The position numbers and the translations under genes are program-made. The notes beneath the pieces were generated by a model. It worked only from the letters and a program-made list of their open reading frames with translations, made no database searches and was not told the DNA's origin. Below are positions 9,756 to 19,202 of a stretch of DNA of 64,000 nt, piece by piece (the stretch's first letter is position 1; each line of letters starts with the position of its first letter). Source of the DNA: UBA5239 sp031548025 (GTDB lineage Bacteria > Verrucomicrobiota > Lentisphaeria > Victivallales > Victivallaceae); the NCBI GenBank assembly GCA_031548025.1, contig JAVBRM010000057.1:18590-82589 (forward strand), read 5' to 3'.

Positions 9756-12134
9756 CTATTTATCGCTATACAGTGCGCATGGCCGCCATAAACCACCCAT
9801 GCCCATAGCATCATAGCCGCGTATGGCGATGACATTTTCCTGTCCCTGCTTCAATTCCCCGGTAACATCGATGGCAAATGATTGATCCCACATCCAGATA
9901 TCCTGCTGGTTGAATACCAGTTTTCCGTTCAAATAGATTTCTCCTTCATCATCCAGCGAACCAATCCGCAAAATAACTTTTTCGCCCTCCGGGAATGACG
10001 GCGCTTCAAAGGCCAGGCGATACCAGAATCGCCCGCCGACTTCCTTGTATCCCTGCTTTTCAAAAAAATCATGACAGGAAATCAACGGCCATGCCTGGTC
10101 TTTGAATTCGCTTTTTTCCCATCCCTGTTTCAAACCGTCGTCGTTTATATCCAGTTGAATTTTCCAGAATTCAGGCAAAATGAAAAGATTGCTGATTGAG
10201 TGGGGCACTGTTGTTCCCGCGAATATCTTTTCCAGCAGAGCCTCCTGCGTCAATTCGATTTTCTGCGGTTTCAGTTTCAAGAAATCGACAGTACTGAATT
10301 TTTTGACCAGATTATATGAACCCGGATCGCAAAATCGAATCATTTTGTTTTCATTCCAGAATTGATTAAACTCTTCAACCCGTTGTTGAAATACGTTCGT
10401 GTTCTCCAATGTCCGCTCATTCAGAGCCCGGCAATATGCCCGATATGCCTCGGCCAGGCGCATTTGAATTTCGAGGCTGTTTTTAAACCGGGTTAGCCGT
10501 TCCAATTCTTTTCCGTTTGCCCGTTTCATTGCCTCGGTGAGTTTTTCACGGGTTCCTTTTATGAATTGCTCGGGAAGCATGGCGGCAGTATCGGCCGGTC
10601 CGCCATAGATGATCCGGTGCATTTTGCGGCTGTTCGCATCCAGTTGCTTCATGATTTCCAGAACCTGAGCGCCGTTTTCCGCTCCATAGTATTGAGTACA
10701 AAAATCGGCAAGGAGCTGTTTCGGATCTTGCTTGCTGTCCCAGGTGAAACGGGCCAATGACCACAATATGGGCCATATTTGTTCACTGCGCTGCATTACC
10801 TCGACATGATAGCGCTTGAAGCTTTTATCTGCATAAAATTTCGCGGCATCCAATATATTCAACGGCTGCGGGGTTCCTTGCCAGAGAATATAATCATAAC
10901 ATCCCATTTCCGCTCCGGCTTTCTGGGTGGCATTCAGGTTTTCCTGGTATTTTTTTCCGCCGAGATAGTATTTCCCATCCTCAAGTTGAGCTTGCCAGGT
11001 CATGCCGCGACACGCGACTGCAACAATATTCGGCTCAATTTTGACATCTTCCGGCGGACGGGTAATTTCCAGATACGGCGCGAAAATCATGATTTTCCTG
11101 CCGGGCATTTTCCGGTTCAATTCGCTAGCCACCCGATTCATAAATGACCAGACCAGCCGGTCTTTCGAATATGGGCCGGTTCCGGCAACTTTTGAACAGT
11201 TCGCACATTCGCAGATACCATAAGCATCCGCCAATGCCATGCTGACGGCACAAGCCTCATCCAGGTCTTTCGCTGAATCCGAAATCTTGCTGTATTGCTC
11301 TATCGCGCTATTGATGGCATTGCTGATATTGGTTTCGTTGGTAAAGCAGATTTGTGCGCCTTTGACAAGCCTTTCCTGTTTGCCGTTCACGGTTACCAGG
11401 GGGAAACGTTCTGGATGAGCGGCGAGGTCCTTCGGGTCAAGTTTGCACATTTTGCATAAAACATGTCCTAACGGCGTGGCTATACGGTTAAAATCAAAAT
11501 AATCGCCCTGGTGGATACTGCGCTCAAACATCAACCGATTGCGCAATAACCACAAATCATATTCATGATGGATTTTTTCGCGGTATTGCTCACGATCCGA
11601 GTAATCGAATATCGTACTGTGCCAACCGGTAAAATCCAGACACCGGTAAAGGAATGACGGTGTACCCTTGAATTCGCGTTCCTTTACTGCCAGCACGGAT
11701 TTGCCGGGAATATTGACGCCAACCTCACCAGGCTCGAACCAGTAAATTCCCTGGTCGTTCAAGTATTGATAAACTCCATAAAGTAAAGCAAGGCCGCTGT
11801 TGCCGGTAATTTTCACCCGTGGTTGCGCCCCTGCCGTTTCCACAATCGTAAATGCCTGGGAAGACTCTTTACCCCGCCATTCATCCTCGGAACGCACCGA
11901 TAAGACAATACCGGCATCCGAACGTGTAAAATCACGCCATGCCAACGGCATTTCAACACCGGTCATCGCCTTCAAATGCGTCTGCAGCTCCTGCACTGCC
12001 AACAACACCGTGCGGTCGATTCGACAGGGTATGTAAATCCTGCCGCGGGCTTGTCCGTTTTCAATTAAATTTTGGCCGGATATGCCTGATATGATACTCA
12101 AGGTAACTGAAAGCATGATTAATTTTTTTATCAC
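9756..12134 (-). CDS. Exported DUF4838 protein with C-terminal galactose-binding-like domain
   Basis: A 792-residue protein beginning with GTG inside a GTGA overlap with the upstream gene's stop, behind AAGGAG. A signal peptide (about residues 1-21) is followed by an alpha/beta domain (VLLAVQELQTHLKAM...) as in GH67/GH20-type enzymes. The barrel carries LADAYGICECANC near residue 306, the same D-x3-C-x-C-x2-C pattern seen in other DUF4838 proteins here. The final 150 or so residues (WEKSEFKDQAWP, LNGKLVF, NVIAIRGYD) resemble the jelly-roll sugar-binding domain of GH2 enzymes. Likely a secreted glycan-binding or degrading protein. The substrate is unknown. Confidence 0.8.
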   Translation of the reverse strand: MIKKLIMLSVTLSIISGISGQNLIENGQARGRIYIPCRIDRTVLLAVQELQTHLKAMTGVEMPLAWRDFTRSDAGIVLSVRSEDEWRGKESSQAFTIVETAGAQPRVKITGNSGLALLYGVYQYLNDQGIYWFEPGEVGVNIPGKSVLAVKEREFKGTPSFLYRCLDFTGWHSTIFDYSDREQYREKIHHEYDLWLLRNRLMFERSIHQGDYFDFNRIATPLGHVLCKMCKLDPKDLAAHPERFPLVTVNGKQERLVKGAQICFTNETNISNAINSAIEQYSKISDSAKDLDEACAVSMALADAYGICECANCSKVAGTGPYSKDRLVWSFMNRVASELNRKMPGRKIMIFAPYLEITRPPEDVKIEPNIVAVACRGMTWQAQLEDGKYYLGGKKYQENLNATQKAGAEMGCYDYILWQGTPQPLNILDAAKFYADKSFKRYHVEVMQRSEQIWPILWSLARFTWDSKQDPKQLLADFCTQYYGAENGAQVLEIMKQLDANSRKMHRIIYGGPADTAAMLPEQFIKGTREKLTEAMKRANGKELERLTRFKNSLEIQMRLAEAYRAYCRALNERTLENTNVFQQRVEEFNQFWNENKMIRFCDPGSYNLVKKFSTVDFLKLKPQKIELTQEALLEKIFAGTTVPHSISNLFILPEFWKIQLDINDDGLKQGWEKSEFKDQAWPLISCHDFFEKQGYKEVGGRFWYRLAFEAPSFPEGEKVILRIGSLDDEGEIYLNGKLVFNQQDIWMWDQSFAIDVTGELKQGQENVIAIRGYDAMGMGGLWRPCALYSDK

Positions 12135-13474
12135 TTTTTTTCTCCTTCCAGATTGGTTAACCGGTGAATTTCTTCTTTTACAATATCACTATGCGATGCA
12201 AAAAATTCAGCGCTGTCGCTCAACTCGTTATCCTGCCAGTATTGCCGTGCCTCAACTTCCCAGTTTTCAACTTTAATCAACAGTTCCGCCAATGGCTTCG
12301 TACATGCCTGATAATGCATTGTTTGATCGCGTCCTACAAAGCCGGCTACTTTATTCAAGCATAAGCAAGTTGACTGCAGCAATATGAGTTCTTTCGCCAA
12401 CGCCTGATAACGCAAAGCCAGGCTCCACCAGCGGCGGCTCTCGGTCTCTATCATGCCGTTCACCGGTAATTTCAGCATATCGGCGGCGGCCTGCTCCAAT
12501 TCACACGGAATATCCCTTTCCATGATCCGGGTCAATTGTGTTATGAACGGATTCCATGGGTGCGCCGCCCAACATTCCGGAAAGCCAGCGGCAATAAATC
12601 CCGGGAGCGCACCATGCCAGGGCGCGCGGATATTCCACAGGCTGCCGGCCCTTGTCCAAGTCGTATGGATGATTCCGAGCCCGGACTCGTCGCCATATTT
12701 GTTCCAGCCCGTCACATTGTCTATTCGATACTGGGGAACACTCTGGAGCTGGTAACATTGTTCCCACCAGCCGACCATGATGCCGGAAGCGCCCATGACC
12801 TCACAACCACTCCGCTTCAAATCTTCCGTACTGGAATAAGGCGGGATGCCGGCATATTGCCAGTCGACCAGAATCGTACCGGCGGGAAGCGCAATGCTTG
12901 AATCAACGCTTTTTTCCCGCCGGAATATGTCGGCCCAGATCAGCGGCGACATTTTTTTAGCGATGACATATTCGCACATCCTGGATATATGATTCAAGTA
13001 AAGTTCCTTTTTTGAATGTTGCCGGCAGCGCTCACAAGTACCCAGATAAAAAGTTTCATCGGCTCCGAGATGGATAAAACGACTGTCAGGATGAAGGCGT
13101 ACAATTTCATCAATCCACTCTTCAAATTTTTCTATGACATCCGAATTGAGCGGACAAATTTCACTGCCAACCCCGTTTTCCCGCCAGTCATGATATTTCT
13201 CATGCTTTAGCAGCCACTCCAAATGCCCCAATATCTGAATCAACGGTATGATTTCAAAATTCAGCTCTTTAATCTTTAACAATAAATAGCTCAATTCGCC
13301 CATATCATATTGAATACGAGAATCAATATCCCAGGTTTGCCACGGAATACGGTCGTCATACTCCAAGACGATTCCGTTAAACCCGCATTCCTTCCAGAAA
13401 ACCAGAAATTCAGCAAGTTTCCTGGCGGATGGTATTGCTCCCTTCAGATCCAGATGTAACCAGTTCTTTCTCAT
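12131..13474 (-). CDS. GH20-like glycosidase (beta-N-acetylhexosaminidase-like barrel)
   Basis: A 447-residue protein made mostly of a (beta/alpha)8 barrel. FNGIVLEYDDRI, IIPLIQILGHLEWLLK and HLGADE (Asp139-Glu140) match the GH20 pattern, in which the Asp-Glu pair supports substrate-assisted catalysis on N-acetylhexosamines. A CxxC follows (residues 147-150). There is no signal peptide and no separate GH20 N-terminal domain, so it may work in the cytoplasm on imported oligosaccharides. It is translationally coupled to the LacI gene (ATGA overlap, GGAGG six bases upstream) and to the following DUF4838 gene. Exact specificity is not proven. Confidence 0.75.
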   Translation of the reverse strand: MRKNWLHLDLKGAIPSARKLAEFLVFWKECGFNGIVLEYDDRIPWQTWDIDSRIQYDMGELSYLLLKIKELNFEIIPLIQILGHLEWLLKHEKYHDWRENGVGSEICPLNSDVIEKFEEWIDEIVRLHPDSRFIHLGADETFYLGTCERCRQHSKKELYLNHISRMCEYVIAKKMSPLIWADIFRREKSVDSSIALPAGTILVDWQYAGIPPYSSTEDLKRSGCEVMGASGIMVGWWEQCYQLQSVPQYRIDNVTGWNKYGDESGLGIIHTTWTRAGSLWNIRAPWHGALPGFIAAGFPECWAAHPWNPFITQLTRIMERDIPCELEQAAADMLKLPVNGMIETESRRWWSLALRYQALAKELILLQSTCLCLNKVAGFVGRDQTMHYQACTKPLAELLIKVENWEVEARQYWQDNELSDSAEFFASHSDIVKEEIHRLTNLEGEKK

Positions 13475-14469
13475 ATGGAACCTCCCAGTATGAGCTGCGG
13501 TTCCACGGAAAGAGTAAGCGGAGGAGAATTCCTATTTTCCATTCTCCGAAAAAGCAGTTGCAGCAATTTTTCACACACCTCTTCAACCGGAATATGAAAC
13601 GTAGTTAAAGACGGATAGAAATAACGGGCTTCCGCAATTCCGTCAAATCCGACAAATTTTACCTTCTGAGGTATTTTTATACCAGCATTTAATGCTCCCG
13701 ACATGGCTCCTATGGCAATTACATCGTTATTCGCCAGTACCGCATCCGGAATCATTGAATCCGCAATCAATCTTTGCATGGCTTCATATGCGGACTTGTA
13801 GGAAAATGTTTCTTCGATAAGATGTTCCGGTGAAGGGTAAACTCCTTCGCTTTTTAAGACATTGAGAACCAATGGAGATCTCCCGATGCTCAGGTCATAA
13901 GACATGACGGCGAATTTTTTTGCCCCCTTGGATTTGAGTACGTCGACAATTCTGCGATAGGCGCCTTCTGTATCCGGATAATTACTGACCGAATCAAAAC
14001 CCGGCAATGGATTTTGCCAGAAAACCACGGGAACGGGGCTATTCTCAAAATGAACCCCCGGCAGCTCACAGGTGATAATTCCGTCCACCCCACGAAAAAT
14101 CAGCGCCTTGAAGGTTTTGTCGATGCTGTCGACATCTCCAAGTTCATTCCAAAAAGAAAAAATCGCAGTATATCCCTTCCTGGCCAATTCCCGTTGAAGC
14201 GATAAGGTTAAACGCCCGTAAAAATTATTATCCGGCTCCGGAAGCATGATGCCGATAGTATAAGTTTTTTGCGACTTGAGAGCTTTGGCCGAGCTATTCG
14301 GTATATAACCGAGCTTTTTGACGGCGGAATTTATTAATTTGAGTTTTTCCGGGGAAACTTTTCCTGTCGTCTTGTCATTAAGGGCATACCCTACGGTTGA
14401 CTTGGATACACCGCAGAACTTAGCGATTTCAACCAGAGTTATTTTTTCGGATGCTTGCACATTTCTCAT
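13471..14469 (-). CDS. LacI-family transcriptional regulator of the 8-gene operon
   Basis: A 332-residue protein. The N-terminal helix-turn-helix ITLVEIAKFCGVSKSTVGYA (about residues 10-29) is followed by the hinge region YIPNSSAKALKSQ and a periplasmic-binding-protein-like ligand domain with TIGIMLPEPDNNFYG. It is the first gene of the operon, and its start codon directly abuts a perfect palindrome; a second copy lies inside the promoter. It therefore most likely represses its own operon and is released by a sugar derived from the operon's substrate. The following gene overlaps by four bases. Confidence 0.93.
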   Translation of the reverse strand: MRNVQASEKITLVEIAKFCGVSKSTVGYALNDKTTGKVSPEKLKLINSAVKKLGYIPNSSAKALKSQKTYTIGIMLPEPDNNFYGRLTLSLQRELARKGYTAIFSFWNELGDVDSIDKTFKALIFRGVDGIITCELPGVHFENSPVPVVFWQNPLPGFDSVSNYPDTEGAYRRIVDVLKSKGAKKFAVMSYDLSIGRSPLVLNVLKSEGVYPSPEHLIEETFSYKSAYEAMQRLIADSMIPDAVLANNDVIAIGAMSGALNAGIKIPQKVKFVGFDGIAEARYFYPSLTTFHIPVEEVCEKLLQLLFRRMENRNSPPLTLSVEPQLILGGSI

Positions 14470-14483
14470 TTGGAACGTTCCAA
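14470..14483. promoter_or_regulatory. LacI operator O2, touching the start codon
   Basis: TTGGAACGTTCCAA is a perfect 14-bp palindrome immediately 5' of the regulator's ATG, occupying the place of the ribosome site. It is identical to the copy at 14535-14548; the centres are 65 bp apart, about six helical turns, suited to looping by a LacI-type tetramer or to a roadblock. Confidence 0.85.
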
Positions 14484-14526
14484 TTTTTATTCAAAAAAAC
14501 AATAATAAATATCTTTTCTAACAATA

Positions 14527-14555
14527 ATTATACATTGGAACGTTCCAAATGTCAA
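14527..14555 (-). promoter_or_regulatory. Consensus sigma70 promoter with operator O1 inside its spacer
   Basis: On the minus strand TTGACA (14555-14550) is followed by a 17-bp spacer and TATAAT (14532-14527), a full match to the consensus. The spacer contains the perfect palindrome TTGGAACGTTCCAA (14535-14548), so a bound repressor would cover the polymerase site. Transcription would start about 14520 and run into the LacI gene. Confidence 0.9.
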
Positions 14556-14951
14556 TAGGTATTTAAAAAAATTCCAAACTTTCTTAATTTGAGTTTGCAG
14601 CAAATTCGTCACAGATGATTTTGAGCAAATTGACAAATTCTGAGTTGAGTCTTTAGGAAAATCTGATTTTGATCGGGGTATTGCGTTTTTATTTTGGAGA
14701 TGTGAACATTTATATAAGTTGAAGCCTACGCCGTTTCACGCTTCGAGAATCCAGCCATGACACAACCGAATATACCGCTTCTCACACAAAAGGCAACCTC
14801 GCGCCTTGAAAAATTTGACGCCGATTTCAACCCCTGCCGCAGAAAGATGATTCTTCAGGGCTGAGATTGAGAAAAGATGCTTTGTAAAATTTTGAATTTA
14901 GAGTTATATTTTCCAGTTGACAATTTTATTTAAACGGAGTTCTGAATCCAG
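14556..14951. other. Intergenic region upstream of the SNF2 gene
   Basis: About 400 AT-rich bases between the divergent LacI operon and the helicase gene. Apart from a likely promoter for the helicase near its right end, I see only one short open frame (14757-14864, 35 codons) with no good ribosome site, which I do not call a gene. Confidence 0.5.
14882..14910 (+). promoter_or_regulatory. Probable promoter of the SNF2 helicase gene
   Basis: TTGTAA and TATATT are separated by 17 bp, 41 bases before the start codon. The match is moderate; no operator-like palindrome is seen beside it. Confidence 0.45.
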
Positions 14952-17696
14952 ATGGAAAAGAAAAAGACTCAAAAATCAACCGGCAAGCATCAGAGCTGGC
15001 TGACCACAGATGAATATGAAATCGAACTGCGAAAGAAACGTGCGGAAAAGGAGACATTCACAATAGAGCCTGTTACTGGTGGCGGCAAGGATGTTTTTCG
15101 TAATTACCGGGTATCCGGCGGAAGCGCAGAATATCAGATTGAATTCCGTTCGCTGAATAAAAATATCAACACTTGTTCATGTCCGGATTTTATCAAGAAC
15201 TTCCTGGGAACCTGCAAGCACATCGAAAAATTGAAATTGCAACTTCCAAACACCAAAGGAAAATCACGATTTGCGGAAGTTTATCTGGATCATACGGAAT
15301 GGCGTCCAGTATTGCATCTACCACAGTTAATTACTTCAGAGATTACGGCATTTTTGAACAAATATTTTGACGATGCCGGAAATTGCCGTGAGCCATATAC
15401 GTTGACTCTGCCGGTTTTTTTGCGGGAAGTCGAGAGCGCGCCGCCGGAAATTTCCTCACGAATCCGGATATCGGTGGAAATTCACGGTTTCAATCAGAAG
15501 TTGAGCCATCTGGATCGTCTCGAGAAGATGCGGCAGACCTATGAGCGGCAGATACATGCCAACCAAGGGCATTTGCCGTTTCTTCGTTATGCGCTTTACG
15601 ATTACCAGATTGCGGGAATACTGCATCTGGCCTTTAAAGGACGGGCAATTCTGGCCGATGAAATGGGCCTGGGCAAGACCGTTCAGGCCGTAGCAGCCGC
15701 GGCAGTCATGCACGAATGTCTCGGAGTGAAACGGGTATTGGTTGTGGCTCCGGCATCGTTGAAAACCGAATGGGAAGAGCAAGTCGGTAAATTCACCGAT
15801 TTGAGTTCAGAACCGGTCTTCGGCGGGCGCGCCGAGCGTCTTCGGCTTTACCGTCACTCAAAAGCATTTTTTCTGCTGGCAAATTATGAACAGGTGGTGC
15901 GTGATCATGAAGATATCGTCCAGCTTTTTCAACCGGATTTGATTATCCTTGACGAAGCCCAACGGATTAAAAACTGGAAAACGAAAACCGCGCAGACCTT
16001 GAAGCGGATGAATTCGCCGTATGTTTTCGTTCTTACCGGTACACCCTTGGAAAACCGGATCGATGATATTTATTCGCTGACCGAGATGATTGATCCTACT
16101 ATTTTCGGCAGTCTGTTTCGCTTCAACCGTCGGTTCCTTGATTTCGACGGAGATGGCAGGACTTGCGGCATGAAGAACCTGCGTGAGCTTCACGAAAAGC
16201 TCCAGCCGGTCATGTTGCGGCGGCGCAAAGATGATATTCAGGAAAATCTGCCGGAGCGAATCGACAATAACTATTTCGTCGAAATGACAACAGAACAGAA
16301 AAAGCGTTACGCGGAATACGAAGAAACCGTCAGTCGTTTGTGTGCCGCGGCCCAGAAGCGGCCGTTGACTGACCGGGAATTCGAGCGGCTTCAGCTTGGC
16401 CTTGCCGCTATGCGAATGCACTGCGACAGCTGTTATATTATGGACGATGGCATCCCCGAATCGCCGAAGATCGATGAACTGAAGCGAATCCTGGAAGATT
16501 TTCAGCAGAATGCGCCCGAGCGGAAAATCATCATTTTCTCCGAATGGGTCCGGATGCTGGACCTGGCGGCTGTGGCACTGAATAAAATGAAACTCGGCTA
16601 TGTAATGCATGTCGGCCGGGTCCCCCAGCAGAAACGCCGCGAAGAGATCAACCGCTTCAAAAACGATCCCGATTGCAAAGTATTTCTCTCCTCGGATTCC
16701 GGCGGAGTTGGACTGAATCTACAAACCGCCAGCATTGTCATTAACCTCGACTTGCCCTGGAATCCAGCCAAGCTCGAACAACGCATTGCCCGTGCTTGGC
16801 GCAAGATGCAGAAAAATTCAGTCAACGTCATCAATCTGGTCGCCTCGGACTCTATCGAGCACAAAATGCTCGGAACGTTGCAGTTCAAACAGGGATTGTC
16901 CGATTTCGTACTGGACGCCAAGGGCGAAGCCGAAGATTTTGAACAGGCCAACGCCAAGTCAGCATTCATAACCCGCCTCAACGAACTGATGGATGCCGGA
17001 ATCAATATCTCCAAACCGATTGCCGAACCTGATACTATACTCCGCCAGGAATTGACCTTGAATAATCCCGGCATCGGCAAATTACTGGAATTGCGGTCTT
17101 CGGACAAACAACCCGCGTTCCTGGGAGTCGGAGATGCCGCCGCCGCCAAACCGTTGCAAGACCAAATCCGCCGCAGCTACGGCGAAGGTGTTACCGATCA
17201 GCAAATCACCATAATCACTCCGGAAATTCAGAGTCTGCTGCAAAAACTTGCCGAACAGGGCTTCATCAGCATCAACAGCACGACGCAAACGATTTTCAGC
17301 CATGCCAGCGCCGAACCGCCCAAGCCATCCGATCGCAAACGGCGGCTGGAACTGGGCCGCCCTCTTTTGGGAAGTTCACGCCGCAACTTAAAAATGGCTA
17401 CAGTCCTGAAAGCCGGAGGATTCGACGAGGAGGCCGCGACTCCCGCCTGGAAAGCCGTATCCGAAGCGGCGCTGGCGCTTTTCGCCTTCGTCCCGATTGA
17501 AGCGCCGGAAAAGCTGCCGGAACAAGTATCCGCTGACCGGATAAAAGAGCTGGTTCAGTTAAGTCGTCCACAACAGAGCTTTCTGCTGCTTTGCCTGAAC
17601 AAGCTGAATCAGGATGATCCGCTTTTGGTTGAAGAAGCGACCAAATTTCAGGAAACCGTCGAATCATTTGTCAGTTCTGAGCAAATGAAACCTTAA
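14952..17696 (+). CDS. SNF2-family helicase with N-terminal SWIM zinc finger
   Basis: A 914-residue protein. A SWIM-type zinc finger is at Cys75-x-Cys77 and Cys88-x-His90. The SNF2 ATPase follows: Walker A DEMGLGKT near residue 234, the DEAQ box (LIILDEAQRIKNW) near 332, LTGTPLEN, and the helicase C-terminal lobe near 577-636 (SGGVGLNLQ, then QRIARAWR). About 250 residues of unassigned sequence follow. Such proteins translocate on DNA and remodel DNA-protein or polymerase complexes. It stands alone, with its own promoter region and a convergent neighbour. Nothing nearby marks it as a phage-defence gene, although SNF2 proteins occur in such systems. Confidence 0.92.
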   Translation: MEKKKTQKSTGKHQSWLTTDEYEIELRKKRAEKETFTIEPVTGGGKDVFRNYRVSGGSAEYQIEFRSLNKNINTCSCPDFIKNFLGTCKHIEKLKLQLPNTKGKSRFAEVYLDHTEWRPVLHLPQLITSEITAFLNKYFDDAGNCREPYTLTLPVFLREVESAPPEISSRIRISVEIHGFNQKLSHLDRLEKMRQTYERQIHANQGHLPFLRYALYDYQIAGILHLAFKGRAILADEMGLGKTVQAVAAAAVMHECLGVKRVLVVAPASLKTEWEEQVGKFTDLSSEPVFGGRAERLRLYRHSKAFFLLANYEQVVRDHEDIVQLFQPDLIILDEAQRIKNWKTKTAQTLKRMNSPYVFVLTGTPLENRIDDIYSLTEMIDPTIFGSLFRFNRRFLDFDGDGRTCGMKNLRELHEKLQPVMLRRRKDDIQENLPERIDNNYFVEMTTEQKKRYAEYEETVSRLCAAAQKRPLTDREFERLQLGLAAMRMHCDSCYIMDDGIPESPKIDELKRILEDFQQNAPERKIIIFSEWVRMLDLAAVALNKMKLGYVMHVGRVPQQKRREEINRFKNDPDCKVFLSSDSGGVGLNLQTASIVINLDLPWNPAKLEQRIARAWRKMQKNSVNVINLVASDSIEHKMLGTLQFKQGLSDFVLDAKGEAEDFEQANAKSAFITRLNELMDAGINISKPIAEPDTILRQELTLNNPGIGKLLELRSSDKQPAFLGVGDAAAAKPLQDQIRRSYGEGVTDQQITIITPEIQSLLQKLAEQGFISINSTTQTIFSHASAEPPKPSDRKRRLELGRPLLGSSRRNLKMATVLKAGGFDEEAATPAWKAVSEAALALFAFVPIEAPEKLPEQVSADRIKELVQLSRPQQSFLLLCLNKLNQDDPLLVEEATKFQETVESFVSSEQMKP

Positions 17697-17709
17697 TTAC
17701 CCTTATTAT

Positions 17710-17727
17710 TACCCTCTTTAAAGGGTA
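17710..17727. terminator. Possible bidirectional terminator hairpin
   Basis: TACCCT (17710-17715) and AGGGTA (17722-17727) form a six-bp stem with a CTTTAA loop between the convergent helicase and transporter genes. No strong T-run follows on either strand. The motif TTACCCT recurs three times around it. Weak candidate. Confidence 0.35.
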
Positions 17728-17757
17728 TTACCCTTATTCGTTTCCAATGTAGGGGAA

Positions 17758-19029
17758 TCAGGACCAGATGGGGATCCAGGCCAGGACGACTGTCAGAGAC
17801 CATAGGGCGGTCGGAATGCCGTAGCGGGCAAAGTTGGCGAAAGTTATCTTGATATTCATCTGGCCGGCCGCCTGAACTACGAAAATGTTGGCCAGGCTGC
17901 CGAACAACAGCAGGTTGCCGGCGAAGGCGTTGGTCAGCGCCAGAATCGAAAAATTCAGGGTATGGGTCGGGTCCAGCAGCCGGACCAGCAGTACTACCGC
18001 TGCTGAATTGTTGATCAGGTTGCTGACGGTGGCCCCCAGTACGGTGAGTACGTAGGGATTTTCCGGGTGCATGCCGGATTTCAGCAGGGCCTCGAGCAGA
18101 CTGGTTCCCCAGCCGTTGTCGATGAAAGTTCCCACGACCACGAACAGGCCGATAAAGAGTACCAGCAGTTGCCATTCCACCAGTTTCAGGACTTCGCGGC
18201 TGTAGAGGCGGCGGCTGCAGAGCAGAAGTCCGGCGGCGGTCAGGACGATCAGGTATTGCGGCCAGTCGGTGAATACGCACAGGATCACCACGATGACCAG
18301 CGCCGAGATTCCTTTGGTGGCGCGCCAGGCGTTAAAAGGCTGTTCATCGGGGGGAAAGACCGGCAGGTCGGTGACTTCGTTCAACGGTTTTTCGGAGCGC
18401 GCCAGCCAGAGGACGATAAAGTAACTGCCGAGCATGGAGAATGCAACCGGGGCGGCGGCAAAGAGCATATAGCGGCCGAAATTCAGTTGTCCGACCTGTC
18501 CGAGCAGCACGTTCTGGGCGTTGCCGATCAGGGTCAGGGCACAGCCGATATTGCTGGAGAGCGCGATGGCAATCAGGTAGGGGACCGGATTGATTCTTTT
18601 GCGCACCAGCGCGATGCCGGCCACCGGGGTAATGGCCAGACAGATGACGTCGTTGTTCAGGAAAGCGGAAAGCAGCCCCGAACTGGTCATCAGGATCGCC
18701 AGGAAGAGGGCCGGTTTGTCCAGGGTTTTGACCATGAGGTCGGCCAGCCGCCGATACAATCCCGAATGATGGAGTTGCCCGGCGATTACCATCAGTCCGA
18801 AAAGCATCAGGATCGATTCGAAATGTACCGACGTAATGGCTTTGGGCAGGGTGATGCAGCCGGTGGCCAGCATGGCGATCGCTCCCAACATGGCGACTCC
18901 GGTGCGGTCCAGCCGGAAAAACAATCCCCGGCCGCTGGCAATCCCGATGTAAGTTGCAATAAAAATAACCAGCGTCAGACCGCGCAACCATTGCGGATCG
19001 TTATAAAGAGTATGCAGATATTCGATCAA
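17758..19029 (-). CDS. SLC13/ArsB/NhaD-superfamily inner-membrane transporter
   Basis: A 423-residue, very hydrophobic protein with about ten to twelve membrane segments. Family landmarks are FLNNDVICLAITPV in the first half, SSNIGCALTLIGNAQNVL in the middle and VSNLINNSAAVVLLV in the second half, the repeated Asn/Thr-rich hairpins of the ion-transporter superfamily. Members move di- or tricarboxylates, sulfate, arsenite or Na+/H+; the ion here cannot be told. I accept the TTG start at 19029 because GGGAG lies six bases upstream and no Met fits before the first membrane segment. It is divergent from efp. Confidence 0.85.
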   Translation of the reverse strand: MIEYLHTLYNDPQWLRGLTLVIFIATYIGIASGRGLFFRLDRTGVAMLGAIAMLATGCITLPKAITSVHFESILMLFGLMVIAGQLHHSGLYRRLADLMVKTLDKPALFLAILMTSSGLLSAFLNNDVICLAITPVAGIALVRKRINPVPYLIAIALSSNIGCALTLIGNAQNVLLGQVGQLNFGRYMLFAAAPVAFSMLGSYFIVLWLARSEKPLNEVTDLPVFPPDEQPFNAWRATKGISALVIVVILCVFTDWPQYLIVLTAAGLLLCSRRLYSREVLKLVEWQLLVLFIGLFVVVGTFIDNGWGTSLLEALLKSGMHPENPYVLTVLGATVSNLINNSAAVVLLVRLLDPTHTLNFSILALTNAFAGNLLLFGSLANIFVVQAAGQMNIKITFANFARYGIPTALWSLTVVLAWIPIWS

Positions 19030-19126
19030 CTTTACTCCCGGAGTTAGAACTTATCGACTAACTATAGCCCGTCGGAAGTGAAAAGCAAATCCAGACTTGA
19101 AAAATGAAAAAAACTGAACTTTTGAT

Positions 19127-19155
19127 TTGCATATTTGCGGGACTGCGTGTAAATT
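19127..19155 (+). promoter_or_regulatory. Probable efp promoter
   Basis: TTGCAT and TAAATT are 17 bp apart. They lie 47 bases before the efp start codon, in the divergent region shared with the transporter gene. Confidence 0.55.
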
Positions 19156-19202
19156 ATCAGGCTTAACAGATTATATAGTAACAACATGGAGTTAGCTATC
19201 TT

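Noticed and set aside
14720..14760. Segment CGCTTCGAGAATCC resembling a tRNA T-arm
   Set aside because: No acceptor, D or anticodon arms can be paired around it.
14757..14864. 35-codon open frame in the region before the SNF2 gene
   Set aside because: There is no convincing ribosome site, no family resemblance and no neighbours to support it.
14952..17696. SNF2 gene as part of a phage-defence island
   Set aside because: Neighbours are a sugar operon and a transporter; there is no nuclease, methylase or other defence gene beside it.
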